A stretch of 5,869 bases of DNA, from positions 1-5,869 of the forward strand of contig WFMT01000027.1 of assembly GCA_015488975.1 (NCBI GenBank), in the 5' to 3' direction. The position numbers and the translations under genes are program-made. Below are positions 1-5,565 of this stretch, one piece after another. How positions within the stretch are numbered: the stretch's first letter is position 1; every line of letters starts with the position of its first letter. The notes under the pieces are model-generated. The model made no database searches and was not told the DNA's origin. It saw only the letters and a program-made list of their open reading frames with translations. Source of the DNA: Campylobacteraceae bacterium. GTDB lineage: Bacteria; Campylobacterota; Campylobacteria; Campylobacterales; JALSKU01.

Positions 1-110
1 AGTTCATTTTCATATACATCAAGAGTAATGCCTTGGAGTGCTTTTACCTCTGCCTCACCTGAATTAAAAGTTTTGACAATATCTCGGCAAGTACTTATAA
101 CTTTACTCAT
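1..110 (-). CDS. ABC transporter ATP-binding protein, LolD/MacB-type (N-terminal 36 codons only)
   Basis: The reading frame starts with ATG at 108-110 and runs off the left edge without a stop. The visible residues begin MSKVISTCRDIVKTFNSGEA and continue EVKALQGITLDVYENE. This is the usual opening of LolD/MacB/FtsE-type ATPases: a first strand, an aromatic A-loop region (KTFNSG, where a Y/F stacks on ATP), then the V-x-AL-x-GI-x-L-x-V-x-x-x-E strand that leads into the Walker A loop. Walker A itself is outside the window, so ATPase activity is inferred. A GGAA ribosome binding site lies about 7 nt upstream, inside the end of the TolC gene. The start overlaps the TolC stop in an ATGAGTAA junction, which implies translational coupling. 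With a TolC-family protein upstream it is probably the energising subunit of a tripartite exporter or a lipoprotein/peptide extrusion system. A permease and a periplasmic adaptor would be expected to the left. Confidence in the family is good; the substrate is unknown. Confidence 0.8.
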   Translation of the reverse strand, partial: MSKVISTCRDIVKTFNSGEAEVKALQGITLDVYENE

Positions 111-1302
111 AGATTTTTCCGCTTGCAACAGCATTGATGATAGTCGCTTGCAAATATTCTTCTGCTTTCATAGCTATTATTTGATTTTTGACATCAAGCG
201 CTTGTTTTAAAACCTGTAGATAGGTGTTAAAATCAACATATTGTTTGAGATAAGCTTTTTGTATTGTAGCTTCACTTTTTTCAAAATCTCCCACTGCTTT
301 TTGTAAAACAATAAGCTGTTTTTTAGCATTGACATAGGCTTGATAGTGTCTGATATACTCGTTTTGGCGTTGAAGTTTATACTCTGTGCGCTGCGTTTGT
401 TTACTGAGTGATGCGACCTTCAGCGCCTCTGCTTCTTTGAAATCACCACCATTTAAAGGCATATGCAGCGCTATGCCAAAGGAGTGGTTGTCTCCATAAG
501 CGGTTGGGTCATCAAGCTTTTGATAAGCAACACCAACATCGAGGGTTGGTATGTATGTGTTGTTTAAACCTTTGGACTCTGTTAAAAGCTTTTGGGCATC
601 TAGTTCGTTCATACGTGCTTTTGGATTGTGTGCCAAAAAATCTTTTTTTGCATAAATCAGTTGTGTTTGTATAAGTGTGGGGATGTTTTCATTGGGAGCA
701 TAGAGTTGCAGCTGTGCTTTCATCTTTGCAAGTTCCTGCGCTTTAGAAATTATTTTTGTCTGCAGTGTTGTAAGCGTGTTTTTAAATCGCAGTATTTCAA
801 GTTCTGTGATATCTCCATTTTGAACTAAAGCTTCGAGTTTTTTATAAATTTTTTGTTGTTGATCATAAAGTTCTTGATGAATTTTTAACTCTGCTGCAGT
901 TTTATTGTAAAGTGCTACCATGTTTGTTAAAGCGATAAAGAGCTGCTCTTTTTTTAGATTGAGCCTGCTTTTTTTTGCTTTTGTATCTAAACGGAGTGTC
1001 TGGATTTTGTAGTTGTTTTTTCCAAAAAGGTCAAGGGTGTCATGCAAAGCTATATCACTTGTATTAAAACTGCCCGGTGCAGTTGGTAAAAGTTTTGCAT
1101 ATGTCTTTGAGTAAGCAGCATCCACACTAAAATTTGCATATTTGGAATAACTCACGGCACTTTGGGAAGTTTGATTGGCTTTCTCATACAAAGTATAGCT
1201 TTTATCATACGCTAAATTTTTAAGAGCAGTTTTGTAAAAACTTGTCATATCTGCAAAAGCAGCAACTCCAAAGAGTGAGATAAAAATTATCGTTTTTAGC
1301 AT
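103..1302 (-). CDS. TolC-family outer membrane efflux protein
   Basis: This 399-aa protein is a probable outer-membrane channel with a periplasmic coiled-coil tunnel. Residues 1-17 are a signal peptide (MLKTIIFISLFGVAAFA, likely cut before DMTS). Two similar halves follow, as in the OEP family (two repeats per chain, trimeric pore). Each half has long amphipathic heptad helices (about 105-200 and 285-385) and a beta-strand segment (about 55-100, and 250-282 with alternating LDVGVAYQ and HSFGIALHMPL). The second half contains the family-typical YIPTLDVG turn. At 399 aa it is shorter than E. coli TolC, but this is common for CusC/TolC-like proteins of Campylobacterota. The start is supported by AAGGA about 6 nt upstream, within TAAGGAAAAAT, where the stop codon of the upstream gene forms part of the ribosome binding site. 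Only 8 bp separate the two genes. Its stop is embedded in the ABC ATPase start, so the three genes are almost certainly one transcript. The exported substrate cannot be told from sequence. Confidence 0.88.
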   Translation of the reverse strand: MLKTIIFISLFGVAAFADMTSFYKTALKNLAYDKSYTLYEKANQTSQSAVSYSKYANFSVDAAYSKTYAKLLPTAPGSFNTSDIALHDTLDLFGKNNYKIQTLRLDTKAKKSRLNLKKEQLFIALTNMVALYNKTAAELKIHQELYDQQQKIYKKLEALVQNGDITELEILRFKNTLTTLQTKIISKAQELAKMKAQLQLYAPNENIPTLIQTQLIYAKKDFLAHNPKARMNELDAQKLLTESKGLNNTYIPTLDVGVAYQKLDDPTAYGDNHSFGIALHMPLNGGDFKEAEALKVASLSKQTQRTEYKLQRQNEYIRHYQAYVNAKKQLIVLQKAVGDFEKSEATIQKAYLKQYVDFNTYLQVLKQALDVKNQIIAMKAEEYLQATIINAVASGKIYE

Positions 1303-1310
1303 ATTTTTCC

Positions 1311-2045
1311 TTATTGAAACTGTTTTTCTATGACATCAACAAGAGCTAAATCCATTGATGCAAGTATTTTTAACATTTTATCATCATGCTTTAGTGTAGC
1401 ATGAAAGAGTGCTTTGAAAAGTAAATCAAAAGAGTCTATGGAGTTTTCATCTTTCATATTGTCTCTTAAAAACATCCACTCTTTTTTTGCTTCATTGATG
1501 ATGCTTTGTATCTGTATGTAGTCTATACTATCTTTACTTAAAAGTGACAAAATCTCAAACCCCATACCATCCAAATTCTCTATATGAATTTGATTGACGA
1601 CATATTCACTGTATGCATAATTATTTACAATAGTCTTGAAGAGTTTTATGCTTAAAAGTGCAGCTTTTGAATAATTTTCTTTGTTAATGTAACTCTCTAA
1701 AGACTCAATATCTTGCGAAATTTTTTTGGATGCACCATTGTTTACTGACTGAGCTAAAAGCCCACTATCTTCAAGTGTTTCTATATCTTTATACCCTTTT
1801 TTCATTTCCGATAAATTGTTAGCCAGAGCATACTCTGTCATATCTTCAAAAGGAGAAAGAAGTTTGTCTAGAGTTTTTAAGGCATTTTTTTTAGATTCTT
1901 GTTTTTCTTCAATTTTTTCCTGAAGTTCTAACATTGGTCGATGACTATGCCAACCTTCATCTGTATCTTGAACTTGCTTTGCCAAAAGTGAAGATGAAAG
2001 AAAAATTAATGTGATAAGTAATGTTCCATATCGTAAAGGTTTCAT
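1311..2045 (-). CDS. Secreted helical protein of unknown function, first gene of the efflux operon
   Basis: I do not recognise a family. The 244-aa product has a clear signal peptide (residues 1-22, hydrophobic core LLITLIFL, cleavage likely after SSSLLA), and no lipobox Cys is present, so it should be a soluble periplasmic protein. The mature part is almost entirely helical and charged. A Lys/Glu-rich helix lies at about 39-60, and helical hairpins follow at about 62-95, 110-145 and 165-240. Three segments share a loose pattern, a helix ending in a hydrophobic run with L/A every 3-4 residues (around 60-75, 123-142, 205-240), suggesting a repeated helical-bundle fold. A WHSHRP motif at 32-37, just after the signal peptide, could bind metal but is unproven. 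A strong AAGGAG site (2052-2057) sits 6 nt from the ATG. It lies 8 bp before the TolC-like gene and its promoter faces the regulatory repeats at 2087-2135, so it is probably an accessory or sensing component of the exporter. Confidence 0.72.
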   Translation of the reverse strand: MKPLRYGTLLITLIFLSSSLLAKQVQDTDEGWHSHRPMLELQEKIEEKQESKKNALKTLDKLLSPFEDMTEYALANNLSEMKKGYKDIETLEDSGLLAQSVNNGASKKISQDIESLESYINKENYSKAALLSIKLFKTIVNNYAYSEYVVNQIHIENLDGMGFEILSLLSKDSIDYIQIQSIINEAKKEWMFLRDNMKDENSIDSFDLLFKALFHATLKHDDKMLKILASMDLALVDVIEKQFQ

Positions 2046-2070
2046 AGATAACTCCTTTTTAAATTATGTA

Positions 2071-2092
2071 ACTATAAAACTTCTAAATGAAA
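2071..2092 (-). promoter_or_regulatory. Candidate promoter of the efflux operon
   Basis: On the minus strand a TATAGT hexamer (2071-2076) resembles a sigma-70 -10 box. Ten bases upstream, at the -35 position, is a TTTCAT half-site (2087-2092) instead of a good TTGACA. The predicted start of transcription near 2064 leaves a leader of about 19 nt containing the AAGGAG site of the 244-aa gene. A regulator-dependent promoter with the activator covering -35 would look like this. No transcript data support it. Confidence 0.45.
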
Positions 2093-2135
2093 TGAAAATG
2101 AAAATTTTATACTAAAACTTTCATTCTCATTTCAT
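2087..2135. promoter_or_regulatory. Paired inverted TTTCAT-N5-TTTCAT elements, probable response-regulator operator
   Basis: Two copies of a direct repeat with 11-bp periodicity lie in opposite orientation. On the plus strand TTTCAT occurs at 2119-2124 and 2130-2135. On the minus strand the same hexamer is read at 2098-2103 and 2087-2092, with a third overlapping copy at 2092-2097. Seen as one palindrome, the arms 2087-2103 and 2119-2135 match at 16 of 17 positions around a 15-bp centre. Direct hexamers repeated every 11 bp, one helical turn, are the known layout for OmpR/PhoB/PmrA-type dimers binding head to tail. Each copy sits at the -35 position of one divergent promoter. The cognate regulator is not in the window; a histidine kinase gene at its right end makes a neighbouring regulator plausible. 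Confidence 0.6.
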
Positions 2136-2158
2136 CTTTAAAAATTAGAATATATAAT
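2130..2158 (+). promoter_or_regulatory. Candidate promoter of the GGDEF-like gene
   Basis: TAGAAT (2146-2151) lies 10 bp after the TTTCAT half-site at 2130-2135, the same spacing as on the opposite strand. It would start transcription near 2158, about 19 nt before the ATG at 2177. A better consensus match, TATAAT at 2153-2158, exists with TTTCAT exactly 17 bp upstream. It would, however, place the start at about the AGGAGA ribosome binding site (2165-2170), leaving almost no leader. The two -10 boxes cannot be separated by eye. Confidence 0.45.
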
Positions 2159-2176
2159 AATTATAGGAGACAAGAC

Positions 2177-2620
2177 ATGAAAGAGTTTTTAAAACAACTT
2201 ACAAATAATAAGCAAAAATATCAAGATTTCATTAATGAAGAAATCACACCATCTTTATATAGAGATAAACGATATGCTAATCATTTTTCCATTATATTAA
2301 TTTATATCCAAAATAATAGTTATAATTATAAGTTTAAAAATATAATTAGAAATAGTGATACATATTTTCAAATTGACAGATATTTGCATTGTGTCATTTT
2401 AGACTCCATCTCTAACGAGACTTATATCAAAGGGGCTGAGAATCTATTGTATAAACTCCAAAAAGAACATCTCAATAGTTTTTATATTTCCACTGTCTGT
2501 TCTGAAAATTATAGTTTGAACGAAGTTCAAATGATAAAGAAATTATTTGATATTCTTCAATGCAGCATAAAACACAATATAAAAAATATTGTCTTAGATG
2601 TTGAATACATGAAGGGTTAG
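2177..2620 (+). CDS. Small degenerate GGDEF-like protein (147 aa), function unknown
   Basis: The protein is cytoplasmic, with no signal peptide or membrane segment. Its layout echoes a diguanylate cyclase GGDEF domain in reduced form. Residues 37-45 (FSIILIYIQ) resemble the first core strand, where active enzymes have D at the metal site. Residues 56-75 (IIRNSDTYFQIDRYLHCVIL) resemble the R-x-x-D-x-x-x-R-GGDEF hairpin, and 82-97 the following helix (YIKGAENLLYKLQKE). A final strand and helix follow at 101-130. The GGDEF signature is replaced by IDRYL, and the usual 40-residue stretch between strand 1 and the hairpin is cut to about ten residues. It therefore cannot be a normal cyclase, and any role would be binding or scaffolding. 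The AGGAGA site 6 nt before the ATG is strong. The gene is divergent from the efflux operon, convergent with eptA, and more AT-rich than the TolC side. The fold assignment is tentative; that the gene is real is much more secure. Confidence 0.65.
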   Translation: MKEFLKQLTNNKQKYQDFINEEITPSLYRDKRYANHFSIILIYIQNNSYNYKFKNIIRNSDTYFQIDRYLHCVILDSISNETYIKGAENLLYKLQKEHLNSFYISTVCSENYSLNEVQMIKKLFDILQCSIKHNIKNIVLDVEYMKG

Positions 2621-2623
2621 AGA

Positions 2624-2668
2624 TTTTGGGTTGTTAATACTTTTTCTTTAGTTCAAAACTTCCCAAAA
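2624..2668. terminator. Weak candidate bidirectional terminator between convergent genes
   Basis: The 61-bp space between two convergent stop codons contains TTTTGGG (2624-2630) and CCCAAAA (2662-2668). These pair perfectly, followed by a TT/TT internal loop and GTT/AAC (2633-2635 with 2657-2659), around a loop of about 21 nt. Position between convergent genes favours a shared terminator. The large loop and the absence of a solid T-run after either arm argue for a weak one. Confidence 0.3.
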
Positions 2669-2681
2669 GATTAACTTGATT

Positions 2682-4256
2682 TTATTTTTCTAAGAGGTCA
2701 TATTGCTTATTGTAAATACTACTCCTTAAATCAAAAGCTCCTAAAATGGTATGAAATATATCGTTTTGTCCATATGAGTTTTGTCTTTTTACATAAGGAG
2801 TTTTAAACCCTTTTTCTTTTATAAAACTTTTCGATTCCCATAAAATAAATGGAATGTGTTTTTGTACATCTGGTGCTATTGAGTAAGGTGTTCCATGTAA
2901 ATAAAGTCCATATTCACCTAAAGACTCACCATGATCAGAAGCATATATAAGTAACACAGGTATATTTTTTAATTTTTTTAATGTGTTGATTGTTTTATTC
3001 AAAAAATAATCGGTGTACAAAATAGTATTGTCATACGCATTTATCAATTCTTGATTTGTACACTCTTTTAAATCAACACTTTTACATACAGGTTTAAAAA
3101 TTTCAAACTTTTTCGGATATTTCTTATAATAAGTTGGTCCATGACTCCCTGCTGTATGTAATACAACAAAAATTTTATTTTTCTTTGATGATAAAATCTC
3201 TTTATCAAGATTTGTTAATAAAACCTCATCATAATCACAACCATCACCTTTACAAGATTTTTTTAGTTCTCCTGCTTCTTCGAATGATTTGACATGCAGC
3301 GGTGGTGCTCCCCAGTTGTTTGTTCTCCATATTACATCTACGCCTTCTCTTTGTAAGTAGTTTGGAAGCGGCTCATATGAATCCGAATCTGAACCGGTAT
3401 AAGAAAGCATACTATGTATAGATGCGGTTGTATATGTCGCTGTAGAAGTAGAATTTTTTAAAACAAGTATATCTTGCTTTTTAAGCTGTGGATTTGTCTC
3501 CCTTTTGTATCCATATAAGGAGAAGTCAGCTGCCCTTGCAGATTCGCCTATAACCAAAACAACTAGCATTTTATTGTTATCTAAAAAATTTGCTTTTGGT
3601 AGTAATATTTGCTTATTGTCTTTTTTTAACTCTGTTCTAATATAGCGTATCGCATTTATAGAATAAGACCATGGCATAGATAAACCACCAAGGATTTTAG
3701 CATTTTTGTCTAACCAAAGCCATGTAGTTGCATTTAAATACATAATAAAAACACCAATAGCTGCTGTGCTTAATGCATAGGCTACTAAACGCACTCTTTT
3801 TGCTTTTTCAATTTTTATTTTTGATATAAAAAGACTTGGTAAAATACCTAAAAAAACAATATAAAGAAATATTTTTGGATCATAATAACTTGTTGCTTCA
3901 GACATATTTGTATTAAAAACATTACTCATCATTGTTTTATCTAAAATAACGTTATATGTATTAACAAAATAGAGTGCTAGTGAATTACAAAGAAATATTA
4001 TAATAGCAAAAACTTTCATGATAGAAGGGAGTATAGCTGCAATTAAAAAGAGTAAAAAAGCAGTTACAGTAAAAAGGCTGACAAGAACAGAGAAAAATGT
4101 TAAAAGACCATTAATGGAGTCAATATTTAAATTAGAAATAGCATATTTATAAAATGGACTATGATATATAAGCATATCTATAAATGTAATTAAAAAAATA
4201 AATTTTGACATGCTTATAGTGTGTTGAAAGAGAGACTTTATTATAGTATTATTCAT
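2682..4256 (-). CDS. eptA: EptA-type lipid A phosphoethanolamine transferase
   Basis: This inner-membrane enzyme would move phosphoethanolamine from phosphatidylethanolamine to lipid A phosphates or a related envelope acceptor. At 524 aa it is close to family length (about 540). Five hydrophobic segments fill the N-terminus (about 17-31, 48-76, 81-100, 128-146, 157-175). The periplasmic alkaline-phosphatase-like domain starts near 225. Family active-site residues are visible: VIGESARA with zinc ligand E238, a Thr cluster at 274-277 where T276 aligns with the MCR-1 nucleophile T285, GSHGPTYYK with H372, SDHGESLGE with D441/H442, and YLHGTP with H454. C335/C340 and C391/C399 match two conserved disulfides. 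The disulfide usually flanking the nucleophile Thr is absent: T272 and S282 replace the cysteines. AAGGT about 10 nt before ATG supports the start. It follows the phosphatase gene by 19 bp and is last in the cluster, as expected for a pmrC-like gene. The family is certain; lipid A as acceptor is inferred, since relatives in Campylobacter also modify flagellar protein. Confidence 0.93.
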   Translation of the reverse strand: MNNTIIKSLFQHTISMSKFIFLITFIDMLIYHSPFYKYAISNLNIDSINGLLTFFSVLVSLFTVTAFLLFLIAAILPSIMKVFAIIIFLCNSLALYFVNTYNVILDKTMMSNVFNTNMSEATSYYDPKIFLYIVFLGILPSLFISKIKIEKAKRVRLVAYALSTAAIGVFIMYLNATTWLWLDKNAKILGGLSMPWSYSINAIRYIRTELKKDNKQILLPKANFLDNNKMLVVLVIGESARAADFSLYGYKRETNPQLKKQDILVLKNSTSTATYTTASIHSMLSYTGSDSDSYEPLPNYLQREGVDVIWRTNNWGAPPLHVKSFEEAGELKKSCKGDGCDYDEVLLTNLDKEILSSKKNKIFVVLHTAGSHGPTYYKKYPKKFEIFKPVCKSVDLKECTNQELINAYDNTILYTDYFLNKTINTLKKLKNIPVLLIYASDHGESLGEYGLYLHGTPYSIAPDVQKHIPFILWESKSFIKEKGFKTPYVKRQNSYGQNDIFHTILGAFDLRSSIYNKQYDLLEK

Positions 4257-4275
4257 TATAAATTACCTTGGATAT

Positions 4276-4827
4276 TTAATTGTGCGGATGTTGTTTTACA
4301 TATTTATCAAAACTTTCATCCATTGCTTTTGTTTTTGAACCCAACCATGGAAAATGCAGATATTCAAGTGAAAAAGCTTTTGGTGCAATTTTATCTTTAT
4401 TTATACTATATAAATATAAAGCAGTTGCTAATGATGTCCTATCTGCACCAGATTTGCAATGTATGAGAATCGGTTTAGGCGAATTCTTAATTATATCAAC
4501 AATCTTGTTCATGATTTTCATTGTCTGAATATCTGCAGTACCAATGGAATAGGTATAATGAGTGATATTATACTCTTTAGAAATATTTATTTCATCTTTA
4601 TAAGATTGGCTGTCTGTGGCACCACGAAGATCCAAAATCGACTTGATATGATATTTATTCACATAATAAGGCATATTAAAAGAAAAAAGTTGGGCTGAAC
4701 GGTATACATTATTATCTACTTTGTGAAAATTTCCATAAATAAAGAGGTATCCTAGCACTATAAAAGTAATAAAGAGTAATAACGCAAAAATATACTTTAC
4801 AAACTTTTTAATAAATTTTAATAACAT
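4276..4827 (-). CDS. Membrane-anchored CX5R (dual-specificity/tyrosine-type) phosphatase
   Basis: With the start chosen here the product is 183 aa. Residues 1-11 are basic (LLKFIKKFVKY), followed by one hydrophobic segment at about 13-31. This predicts N-in topology with the catalytic domain in the periplasm. NFHKVDNNVYRSAQ (33-46) and SILDLRG (63-69) are typical openings of bacterial PTP/DSP domains. The signature HCKSGADRTS (123-132) carries the nucleophile C124 and the phosphate-binding R130. The periplasmic phosphatase TpbA of Pseudomonas has a comparable architecture. An ATG 18 nt further upstream (4843-4845) would add six residues but has no ribosome binding site, whereas GGAG lies 6 nt before the chosen ATG. 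It precedes eptA by 19 bp, so both enzymes would be co-expressed and act on the same membrane face. The substrate may be a phosphoprotein, a phospholipid or lipid A phosphate. The general acid Asp cannot be assigned confidently. Confidence 0.85.
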   Translation of the reverse strand: MLLKFIKKFVKYIFALLLFITFIVLGYLFIYGNFHKVDNNVYRSAQLFSFNMPYYVNKYHIKSILDLRGATDSQSYKDEINISKEYNITHYTYSIGTADIQTMKIMNKIVDIIKNSPKPILIHCKSGADRTSLATALYLYSINKDKIAPKAFSLEYLHFPWLGSKTKAMDESFDKYVKQHPHN

Positions 4828-4833
4828 AATATA

Positions 4834-4837
4834 CTCC
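4834..4837 (-). promoter_or_regulatory. Ribosome binding site that decides the phosphatase start
   Basis: GGAG is read on the minus strand and is separated by the six bases TATATT from the ATG at 4825-4827. It overlaps the alternative ATG at 4837-4839, and the more upstream ATG at 4843-4845 is preceded only by AT-rich sequence without a purine-rich site. The 183-aa form is therefore preferred over the 189-aa form. Confidence 0.65.
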
Positions 4838-4875
4838 ATTGCCATTTATATTTTGCTTTAGAAATGATATGTCTA

Positions 4876-4904
4876 ATTTTACCATACTTTTAACAGCAAT
4901 AAAA
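4876..4904 (-). promoter_or_regulatory. Possible internal promoter before the phosphatase-eptA pair
   Basis: The 223-bp gap between the four-helix membrane protein gene and the phosphatase is far longer than the 11- and 19-bp gaps elsewhere in this cluster. On the minus strand it contains TAAAAT (4876-4881), a fair -10 box, preceded by an A/T-rich stretch with a T-run near 4901-4907. No good -35 is present at 17 bp; a TTGCTG lies only 12 bp away. Campylobacterota sigma-70 promoters often lack a -35, so this is possible but weak. Confidence 0.28.
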
Positions 4905-5050
4905 AAATTTATAAATACTTTTCTCTTTCCTGTCGCTTTTGTCGTGGCTCTTTTTCTAAACTTTTCTCTTTTTCTCTTTTGTATCCTCTATCACAAATTT
5001 AAAATTAATAATATTGTACTCTCATCAACTTAGGCAAGTATTAATGTTTT

Positions 5051-5554
5051 TTATAATTTGTAGAACTTTTCATATAAAAAACCAACTATTATTCCATAAA
5101 ATGCATTGGCTATAAAAAAATATATCATACCTGTTATATTTAAGACATTTGATGCAGCAAATCCTTTTCCAAGAAGAGGCATTATAATGATACTATTTAT
5201 TATCCATATGATTAATGCGAAAGTGATACCTTTTTGCAAACCGGAGCCTATAAGGTATTTTTCTAAAATAAAAGCATAAGTAAAGGACATTATAAATCCG
5301 ATAAAAGTATGAAAAAGTATAAAAAATCCAAGTGTTCCTGGTTGTGGAAGCGTTGTTGATGCCCAAAATATACTTATTTCATATTCATGAAAGGTAGAGC
5401 CTAGTAAATGGCGTAATAAGCCGAATAATCCACCTGCAGCTGCATTTATATGGAAAATGGGTGCTGATGTAAGTATTATTATATTTATAATTATTGCTAT
5501 GATTGCTGCATAAAATATTGCTTTAAATTTTTGAGTTTGAGTGATATTTTGCAT
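5051..5554 (-). CDS. Four-helix integral membrane protein of unknown function
   Basis: I do not recognise a family with certainty. The 167-aa product has four hydrophobic segments: about 11-31, 75-97 (preceded by LPQPGTLG), 108-127 and 139-161. The first loop (32-74) is Gly/Ala-rich with a possible re-entrant GGLFGLLRHLLG helix and a His (H49). It ends in an aromatic stretch (ISIFWAS) and a Pro-rich turn. Repeated small residues within the helices and the FYGIIVGFLYEKF ending resemble small DUF-type membrane proteins seen next to two-component systems in Campylobacterota; this is an impression, not an identified match. The start has AAGG about 8 nt upstream, and the histidine kinase stop is only 11 bp before it, so the two are co-transcribed. 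It could be a sensory partner of the kinase or a membrane-lipid-related protein. No catalytic motif is visible. Confidence 0.75.
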   Translation of the reverse strand: MQNITQTQKFKAIFYAAIIAIIINIIILTSAPIFHINAAAGGLFGLLRHLLGSTFHEYEISIFWASTTLPQPGTLGFFILFHTFIGFIMSFTYAFILEKYLIGSGLQKGITFALIIWIINSIIIMPLLGKGFAASNVLNITGMIYFFIANAFYGIIVGFLYEKFYKL

Positions 5555-5565
5555 GTTTTTCCTTT

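Noticed and set aside
28..210. 60-codon plus-strand open frame
   Set aside because: It is antisense to the TolC/ABC junction, has no ribosome binding site, and the opposite strand carries a clear family match.
628..828. 66-codon plus-strand open frame rich in Cys and Phe
   Set aside because: It lies fully inside the TolC-like gene on the other strand, and its composition is that of a complement of Lys/Glu/Leu-rich coding sequence.
2087..2135. Reading the inverted repeat as a terminator hairpin or attachment site
   Set aside because: It lies between divergent genes, is almost pure A/T with a 15-nt centre and no T-run, and no integrase or mobile gene is nearby. Promoter spacing on both sides fits an operator better.
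4221..4698. Three plus-strand open frames across the phosphatase gene
   Set aside because: They are antisense to the phosphatase, which has an intact CX5R signature. None has a convincing ribosome binding site or a recognisable domain.
4828..4845. Six extra N-terminal residues of the phosphatase from the ATG at 4843-4845
   Set aside because: GGAG at 4834-4837 is placed for the ATG at 4825-4827, and the upstream ATG lacks a ribosome binding site. The extra residues would precede the basic, membrane-targeting start.
4839..4868. TTG-initiated extension of the 54-codon plus-strand frame
   Set aside because: The TTG start has no purine-rich site before it and overlaps the 5' end of the phosphatase gene; the internal ATG is the only start worth considering.
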